In this document: positions 27,693-33,351 of the stretch, piece after piece | Numbering within the stretch: the stretch's first letter is position 1 | Layout: each line of letters starts with the position of its first letter | From: Photorhabdus khanii NC19 | Lineage (GTDB): Bacteria; Pseudomonadota; Gammaproteobacteria; Enterobacterales; Enterobacteriaceae | DNA: 33,351 nt | Direction of reading: 5' to 3' | Assembly: GCF_000517265.1 (NCBI RefSeq) | Contig: NZ_AYSJ01000002.1 | Coordinates: forward strand, 1-33,351 | Position numbers and translations under genes: made by a program | Notes under the pieces: generated by a model | The model's database searches: none | What the model saw: only the letters and a program-made list of their open reading frames with translations | What the model was told of the DNA's origin: nothing

Positions 27693-28540
27693 GAAACGTC
27701 AATGTTGCACTCTTGCAGTTATGTAGCGGTGAGAATATCAAACATAATTTGGCGCAAATTGAACAACAAATTAAACAGTTGCCGAATACTATCAAGCTTG
27801 TGATGACCCCGGAAAATGCCTTGTTGTTTGCTAATGCTGTCAGTTATCGTCATCATGCGGAACCGCAGGGAAAAGGGCCTTTACAGCAAGCCGTCAGTGA
27901 GATCGCACGTCGTTATGGTGTCTGGTTATTAATTGGTTCTATGCCGCTTATCAGCCGTGAAAATCCTGAACGGATCACCAGCAGCAGTCTGTTGTTTGAT
28001 GATCAGGGTGAGATCCGCGCACGTTACGATAAAATCCATATGTTTGACGTCAATATTGATGATGAACATGGATCATATAATGAATCGTCTGTTTTCCAGC
28101 GTGGGGAACATATTACTGTCGTGGATACACCTGTTGGTCGTCTTGGTATGACCATATGCTATGATCTGCGTTTCCCTGGGTTGTTTCAGACATTGCGTGA
28201 GCAAGGCGCTGAGTTGATATCTGTTCCTGCGGCATTTACCCGTTTAACAGGAAAAGCACATTGGGAGCCATTGTTACGGGCCCGCGCTATTGAAAATCAG
28301 TGTATTCTGTTGGCACCCGCTCAGGTTGGTGTACATGGAACCCGTCAAACATGGGGCCACTCAATGGTCGTAGACGGCTGGGGGAAAGTGATTAAGAAAA
28401 ATCCAGATGCAGTCAGTGCATTACAACTGAATGTCAGGGTGGATAGCCTGAAGATTATGCGTGAGCAGATGAAAGTGGTGAAACATAACCGCTTCCGGCC
28501 ACAGTTGACTTCCCTGATTGAAAAGAATACAGCAAATTAA
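27689..28540 (+). CDS. Carbon-nitrogen hydrolase (nitrilase family, Nit-like amidase)
   Basis: A 283-residue member of the nitrilase superfamily with a complete catalytic set: E42 (TPENA), K115 (RYDKIHMFDV) and C157 (CYDLRFP). The sequence is closest in feel to Nit1/Nit2-type omega-amidases and deaminated-glutathione amidases. Its usual role would be hydrolysing amide groups of damaged metabolites. It overlaps yhdP by ATGA and is followed by tldD after 12 bp, so all three are probably read together. E. coli has no such gene between yhdP and tldD. The substrate cannot be told from sequence. Confidence 0.9.
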   Translation: MRNVNVALLQLCSGENIKHNLAQIEQQIKQLPNTIKLVMTPENALLFANAVSYRHHAEPQGKGPLQQAVSEIARRYGVWLLIGSMPLISRENPERITSSSLLFDDQGEIRARYDKIHMFDVNIDDEHGSYNESSVFQRGEHITVVDTPVGRLGMTICYDLRFPGLFQTLREQGAELISVPAAFTRLTGKAHWEPLLRARAIENQCILLAPAQVGVHGTRQTWGHSMVVDGWGKVIKKNPDAVSALQLNVRVDSLKIMREQMKVVKHNRFRPQLTSLIEKNTAN

Positions 28541-28552
28541 AGAGTATCAATT

Positions 28553-29998
28553 ATGAGTTTAACTTCTGTCAGTGAACATTTACTGGCTGCAAATAAATTA
28601 AGCCATCAAGATCTGTTTTCAGTACTTGGTCAACTGGCTGAACGTCGGCTGGATTATGCCGATCTCTATTTTCAGTCCAGCTATCATGAATCTTGGGTGC
28701 TGGAAGATCGGATTATTAAGGATGGTTCCTATAATATTGATCAGGGCGTTGGTGTTAGGGCTATCAGTGGTGAAAAAACAGGTTTTGCTTATGCAGACCA
28801 GATCACATTGAATGCGTTGCAACAAAGCGCACAGGCTGCCCGCAGCATCGTCCATGAAGAAGGAAATGGTAAAATCCATACCTTTGGCGAAGTGGCCTAC
28901 TCTCAACTTTATGCGGCAATCGATCCGCTGCGCAGTTTCTCCCGTGAAGAGAAGATTGCGTTATTGCATCGAGTGGATCAAGTCGCCCGTGCCGAAGATC
29001 CGAGAGTGCAGGAAGTGAATGCCAGTCTGACAGGGGTCTACGAACAGGTATTGGTTGCGGCAACCGATGGGACTTTAGCGGCTGATATTCGTCCCCTGGT
29101 TCGCTTATCTGTCACGGTGCTGGTGGAGGATAACGGTAAACGTGAACATGGTACCAGCGGCGGTGGCGGCCGTTATGGTTATGAATATTTTCTGGAAATG
29201 GTAAGTGGTCAGATCCGTGCAGAACAATTTGCGCATGAAGCTGTTCGTATGGCACTGGTAAATCTTTCCGCTGTTGCTGCACCGGCGGGTACTATGCCGG
29301 TTGTTCTGGGTGCGGGTTGGCCGGGTGTGTTGCTGCATGAAGCTGTTGGTCATGGGTTGGAAGGCGATTTTAACCGCCGTGGTACCTCCGTATTCTCAGG
29401 TCAGATTGGTGAGAAAGTCGCTTCGGAGCTTTGTACAGTGGTTGATGATGGCACGATACAAGGCCGTCGAGGATCATTGGCAATTGATGATGAAGGTGTG
29501 CCTGGGCAATACAATGTATTGATTGAGAATGGCATTCTCAAAGGTTACATGCAGGACAAAATGAATGCGCGCCTGATGGGGGTTGCGCCGACGGGCAATG
29601 GCCGCCGTGAATCGTATGCCCATTTGCCCATGCCTCGTATGACTAACACCTATTTGCTGGCAGGTCATTCCACACCGGAAGAGATCATCGGTAGTGTAGA
29701 AAATGGTTTATATGCGCCAAACTTTGGCGGTGGTCAAGTGGATATCACTTCCGGTAAATTCGTGTTCTCGACATCTGAAGCTTATCTGATTGAGAATGGC
29801 AAGATTACCAAGCCGGTGAAAGGGGCGACCCTTATCGGTTCTGGTATTGAGGCTATGCAGCAGATCTCTATGGTAGGAAACGATCTTGAACTGGATAACG
29901 GTGTTGGGGTTTGTGGCAAAGAGGGCCAGAGCGTACCTGTTGGTGTTGGTCAGCCTACTTTGAAACTGGACAACTTGACCGTTGGAGGAACAGCCTGA
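28553..29998 (+). CDS. tldD: Metalloprotease TldD
   Basis: A 481-residue subunit of the TldD/TldE protease, which matures microcin B17 and degrades unfolded peptides such as CcdA in E. coli. The zinc site HExxxH is present at H262, E263, H267 ([13 protein letters not shown]), with [17 protein letters not shown] downstream for the rest of the active site. It carries the catalytic metal, while its partner PmbA/TldE (30850-32190) lacks the motif. Only darP separates the partners, unlike in E. coli, where tldD and pmbA are far apart. Confidence 0.97.
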   Translation: MSLTSVSEHLLAANKLSHQDLFSVLGQLAERRLDYADLYFQSSYHESWVLEDRIIKDGSYNIDQGVGVRAISGEKTGFAYADQITLNALQQSAQAARSIVHEEGNGKIHTFGEVAYSQLYAAIDPLRSFSREEKIALLHRVDQVARAEDPRVQEVNASLTGVYEQVLVAATDGTLAADIRPLVRLSVTVLVEDNGKREHGTSGGGGRYGYEYFLEMVSGQIRAEQFAHEAVRMALVNLSAVAAPAGTMPVVLGAGWPGVLLHEAVGHGLEGDFNRRGTSVFSGQIGEKVASELCTVVDDGTIQGRRGSLAIDDEGVPGQYNVLIENGILKGYMQDKMNARLMGVAPTGNGRRESYAHLPMPRMTNTYLLAGHSTPEEIIGSVENGLYAPNFGGGQVDITSGKFVFSTSEAYLIENGKITKPVKGATLIGSGIEAMQQISMVGNDLELDNGVGVCGKEGQSVPVGVGQPTLKLDNLTVGGTA

Positions 29999-30108
29999 TT
30001 TTTGGCTGGTGAGTCTTCTTGTTTGAAGAAGCGGAAAAGGCGCTGGAAGGGGAACTTGGTTTTAAAATTTTCCCCTAACAGAATTAGCGTCTTGTATGTT
30101 TTAGATAG

Positions 30109-30648
30109 TTAGGTTGATTCGGCCATATCTTTAAGATACTGAAAAATCTGACGATAAGATTTAGGTGGCTTATTAGCCGCCTTTTCTTTTTTCGCATTGC
30201 GGATCAGCGTGCGCAATTGCTGGCGATCGGTTTGTGGGAATAATTCCACAACGTTATCAATAACATCATCATTGCCATCAATCAATTTATCACGTAATTC
30301 TTCCAACTTATGGAACAAAATGATTTGCTGATTGTGACGATTTTTCAGTTTATCAATTGCTGTGGTAATAGGCTCGACATCCCGGGCACGCAGCATTTTA
30401 CCAATTAATTGTAATTGGCGACGGCGCCCTTCCCTTTTTATCTTCTGTGCAAGTTCAATGGCTGCCAGCAGATCCTCATCCAACGGAATGCGTTCAAGCG
30501 CATTTTTGCTGAGATCAACCAATTCTGCCCCCAGCTTTTTCAATGCCTCGGCATCACGTTTAATTTCGCTTTTACTGACCCAAATTATCTCTTCTTCTTC
30601 CTCTTCAGCAGGATAATCATTGAGCCAATCTTCAGACTGCTTTGCCAT
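30109..30648 (-). CDS. darP: Dual-action ribosomal maturation protein DarP (YjgA)
   Basis: A 179-residue, highly charged helical protein of the DarP/YjgA family, which binds late 50S precursors and helps mature the peptidyl-transferase region of 23S rRNA. An acidic N-terminal stretch ([15 protein letters not shown]) is followed by the conserved [19 protein letters not shown] and a second helix bundle ending [12 protein letters not shown]. It lies on the opposite strand between tldD and pmbA; the yjgA-pmbA neighbourhood is conserved in enterobacteria. AAAAGGAAAA precedes the ATG. Confidence 0.95.
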   Translation of the reverse strand: MAKQSEDWLNDYPAEEEEEEIIWVSKSEIKRDAEALKKLGAELVDLSKNALERIPLDEDLLAAIELAQKIKREGRRRQLQLIGKMLRARDVEPITTAIDKLKNRHNQQIILFHKLEELRDKLIDGNDDVIDNVVELFPQTDRQQLRTLIRNAKKEKAANKPPKSYRQIFQYLKDMAEST

Positions 30649-30849
30649 GGTAGTTTTCCTTTTAAAAAGGCCGGATCTGGCAGGTTGATTTTTGGAGCAT
30701 GACCTGTAGCCCGGTGGGTGTTAACATCCTAATATTGGGTATTGTAACTGGGAAAAACGCCTGATTACCACTCGGCATTACTTTTGTGGATAAAATGGTT
30801 CTATTTTCCTGACAGATTTTCCCTTTATTCATCAAATTACGGGTAATTA

Positions 30850-32190
30850 ATGAAAATCACTGATCAAATTGCGGAACAACGCAAACAACTGGAAAATGCA
30901 GTTTCACAGGCATTAGAACTGGCAACCGCGGGTTGTGATGCTGCGGAAGTTGCTGTTAATAAAACAACGGGTATTGGTGTCAGTACCCGCTTTGGTGAAA
31001 TAGAAAATGTAGAATTTAATAGTGATGGTGCGCTAGGGATCACCGTATACCATCAGCAACGTAAAGGGAGTGCATCATCAACAGATTTAAGTCCGGATGC
31101 TATTGCCCGTACTGTCCAGGCTGCTATCGATATTGCCCGTTATACTTCTCAGGATCCCTGTGCTGGTCCGGCGGATAAAGCGTTATTGGCGTTTGATGCG
31201 CCGGATCTTGATTTGTTCCACCCAACAGAATTGGATACTGATAAAGTAATTGAACTGGCTGCCCGCGCTGAACAAACGGCATTACAGGCAGATAAACGTA
31301 TTACCAATACAGAGGGCGGTAGTTTTAACAGCCATTATGGTATCCGGGTGTTTGGCAATAGTCACGGTATGTTGCAAAGCTATTGCTCTAGCCGTCATTT
31401 GATGTCGAGCTGTGTGATTGCTGAATTTAATGGCGATATGGAACGGGATTATGCGTATACCATTAGTCGTCGTATTGAAGATTTAAAATCGCCGGAGTGG
31501 GTTGGGCATGAGTGTGCTCGCCGTGTGTTATCCCGTTTATCTCCGCGTAAATTACCGACCATGAGGGCGCCTGTGCTGTTTGCTGCGGAAGTTGCAACGG
31601 GTCTTTTCGGACATTTGGTGGGTGCTATTAGTGGTAGCAGTATTTACCGTAAATCTTCTTTCCTGCTTGATCATCTGGGTAAACAAATCCTGCCATCATG
31701 GCTGACGATTGAAGAGCGTCCACATTTGCTGGCAGGGCTGGCATCTTCTCCATTTGATAGCGAAGGTGTGTGCACCAGTAACAGGGATATCATTAAAGAT
31801 GGCGTATTACAGACCTGGCTTCTGACAAATTATTCTGCTCGTAAATTGGGAATGGCAAGTACAGGCCATGCTGGTGGGATCCATAACTGGTGCATTGCAG
31901 GGCAAGGTGAGGATTTTGCTGGTTTACTACGTCAGATGGGAACAGGATTAGTAGTTACTGAACTGATGGGGCAGGGTGTTAGTGCAATAACCGGTGACTA
32001 TTCCCGTGGTGCCGCCGGTTTCTGGGTAGAAAATGGTGAGATTCAGTATCCTGTCAGCGAGATTACTATTGCGGGTAATCTGAAAGAGATGTGGGCCAAT
32101 ATGGTCACTATTGGGAATGATATTGAAACTCGCAGTAATATCCAATGTGGTTCGGTATTACTGCCGGAAATGAGTATCGCTGGTCAATAA
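30850..32190 (+). CDS. pmbA: TldD/TldE protease partner subunit PmbA (TldE)
   Basis: A 446-residue protein of the U62 family that pairs with TldD. The N-terminal alpha/beta domain (to about 190) is followed by the large beta domain with [15 protein letters not shown] and [20 protein letters not shown] near the end. The HExxxH zinc motif is absent, as expected for the non-catalytic partner, which shapes the substrate channel. Divergent from darP, with about 200 bp of shared promoter DNA. The start at 30850 ([15 protein letters not shown]) fits the family. A short hairpin follows the stop. Confidence 0.97.
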   Translation: MKITDQIAEQRKQLENAVSQALELATAGCDAAEVAVNKTTGIGVSTRFGEIENVEFNSDGALGITVYHQQRKGSASSTDLSPDAIARTVQAAIDIARYTSQDPCAGPADKALLAFDAPDLDLFHPTELDTDKVIELAARAEQTALQADKRITNTEGGSFNSHYGIRVFGNSHGMLQSYCSSRHLMSSCVIAEFNGDMERDYAYTISRRIEDLKSPEWVGHECARRVLSRLSPRKLPTMRAPVLFAAEVATGLFGHLVGAISGSSIYRKSSFLLDHLGKQILPSWLTIEERPHLLAGLASSPFDSEGVCTSNRDIIKDGVLQTWLLTNYSARKLGMASTGHAGGIHNWCIAGQGEDFAGLLRQMGTGLVVTELMGQGVSAITGDYSRGAAGFWVENGEIQYPVSEITIAGNLKEMWANMVTIGNDIETRSNIQCGSVLLPEMSIAGQ

Positions 32191-32215
32191 GGGATACTCA
32201 GATTAGGTTACAGTG

Positions 32216-32240
32216 GCCAGCCCTGTTCAAAGGGGCTGGC
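32216..32240 (+). terminator. Hairpin after pmbA
   Basis: GCCAGCCC (32216-32223) pairs with GGGCTGGC (32233-32240) over a 9-nt loop, 26 bp past the pmbA stop. TAATTAACGG follows instead of a T run, so termination would be weak or Rho-assisted. Confidence 0.55.
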
Positions 32241-32299
32241 TAATTAACGGTGGAGATCACCGGCAGCTTCTGGTTGATAAAGTCATTCTAATCCTGTGA

Positions 32300-33154
32300 A
32301 TATTTGCCCGTATTGAGGCACACACCGAAAGCACGGCTAGCGGTGATATTTCCGATCCATTCCGGCCACGCTATGCCGTTGATGTTCAATTGCTAGATAA
32401 TGATGGTCAGGATGCCGCTGTTCCTGTTTACCACGCTGTCCCGCTGCCTTTACCGATGGCGGGCAGTGAATCCGGTATGTTCCAATATCCGCCAGTCGGT
32501 ACGGTGGTTGAAATTGCATTTGAGGCAGGCCGGACAAGCCCTTTATCCGGCAGACATTAAGCCAGGGCAATACTTTACCGAATATCAAGCCAGGCGAGCA
32601 ATTGCAGCAGCAGCGGGCGGAAGTCTTGCAGAGGGTAACTCAGGAAGGGCATTGGATTCGTCAGACTGACCAAACGATTAATGAATCGTCTATGCACCGT
32701 GCAGTCAGGGCAGACACGGAAACACGTAACGTAGTCGCACGGGAAACCACTTCAGGCCACGGATAAAACCACGGTTTTGGGCACGTCTACGCTATTGGCG
32801 GGTGCTGTTCAGCAAATTGCTGACGGCGATTATTGCATAGCAACGTCATCAAATTTTGTCGCCAGTGTAGGGAAAGAGGCCAATATCGAAATCGGACAAA
32901 CGCTGATAGAGAAAATCGGCTTGCTTAAGCAGAGTATCGCCGGAGCCAGGCAAGAAATCGTCGCGCCAGTGGTTTGGGTGGGCAGCCAGCAAATCAATAT
33001 CATGACATTGATGTTAGAAACGCTGGATATGTTAATCAACTGACAGCCGCCATACGCACTACAACACAGGTATGCCGGAGACGCCAGCACGATAAGGAAC
33101 ACGGCCTATAAATCGGATGGGCTGAAACAGAAGTATTCGTCTGCGATTGGTTGA
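32300..33154 (+). pseudogene. Phage baseplate/tail-spike type protein, broken by several frameshifts
   Basis: One protein can be pieced together from shifted frames. Segment 1 (from 32300) reads DPFRPRYAVDVQLLDNDGQD then GMFQYPPVGTVVEIAFEAGR, an OB-fold start like gpV/VgrG baseplate spikes. The frame changes near 32530 to DKPFIRQTLSQGNTLPNIKP, near 32752 to QATDKTTVLGTSTLLAGAVQ (stop 33041), then to DSRHTHYNTGMPETPAR. The last piece is KSDGLKQKYSSAIG with a stop at 33154. A His-x-His-rich NTG...P end is typical of such spikes. Frameshifts plus missing start show decay of a prophage or tailocin relic. The family call is from memory, not a search. Confidence 0.7.
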
Positions 33155-33292
33155 CTTTTAGTCTGGCAGTATTGTTTGTTTTATAGTCATGTTATAGGTT
33201 GATATTTCCGGTTCTAAGTATTAAAATTCTCACGTTAGTTGAAGTGGATCGCGCTAAGGCCGGGGTTACCAACCTGTTTAAGAGCGCAAACA

Positions 33293-33321
33293 AAAAAACC
33301 AACCTCACCAGTTGGTTTTTT
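33293..33321. terminator. Strong bidirectional intrinsic terminator at the window end
   Basis: AAAAAACCAAC (33293-33303) pairs perfectly with GTTGGTTTTTT (33311-33321) across a 7-nt loop. The A and T runs make it work in either direction. It probably closes the gene to the right of the window as well as the decayed phage segment. Confidence 0.8.
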
Positions 33322-33351
33322 CGTTTTTACCTATTTATTAATCCATTGAAT

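Overview
The window looks like a chromosome segment of an entomopathogenic enterobacterium of the Photorhabdus/Xenorhabdus type (Morganellaceae). The housekeeping proteins are close to their E. coli counterparts, but the DNA is AT-richer. A type II 3-dehydroquinase gene (aroQ) sits next to accBC, and the left half is an array of contact-dependent inhibition (CDI) toxin cassettes. The genus is inferred from gene content and protein resemblance, not from a marker gene.

Positions 1-13591 are an accessory island. It opens with the end of a CdiA-like effector (PD-(D/E)XK nuclease tail), its immunity gene and a strong terminator. An inserted block follows: a SymE-like toxin gene and an XRE regulator on the minus strand, then a divergent CHC2/TOPRIM/P-loop primase-helicase overlapping a complete tyrosine recombinase, then about 0.8 kb of GC-rich, hairpin-rich, apparently non-coding DNA. 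Next come four orphan CdiA-CT/immunity pairs, each toxin gene beginning at or near a VDNN motif: a colicin E3-like rRNase, a TNT-like NAD glycohydrolase, an unassigned toxin, and a second E3-like rRNase interrupted by a stop codon. The island decays through a broken symE, a frameshifted zinc-ribbon/DUF2569 gene and a last VDNN scrap. About 1.3 kb of AT-rich DNA without convincing genes follows.

Positions 14828-32240 are conserved core. On the minus strand lie accC, accB, aroQ and acuI. On the plus strand lie mreB-mreC-mreD-maf-rng-yhdP-nitrilase-tldD, tightly spaced or overlapping, then darP (minus) and pmbA/tldE (plus). They cover malonyl-CoA and shikimate synthesis, cell shape, nucleotide house-cleaning, RNA processing, envelope lipid transport, TldD/TldE peptidase activity and ribosome assembly. 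After pmbA lies a phage baseplate-type gene broken by several frameshifts, and the window ends in a strong bidirectional terminator.

The most interesting part is the primase-recombinase block within the toxin cassette array. The primase gene carries a precise 222-bp duplication of 11-bp-phased CAAGTCTGGG-type repeats (a possible internal origin). A large imperfect inverted repeat, folding like an attC site, lies about 180 bp past the recombinase. Two downstream cassettes start with the same 73-bp boundary sequence. This suggests, but does not prove, a self-replicating or recombining element that captures or shuffles toxin/immunity cassettes.
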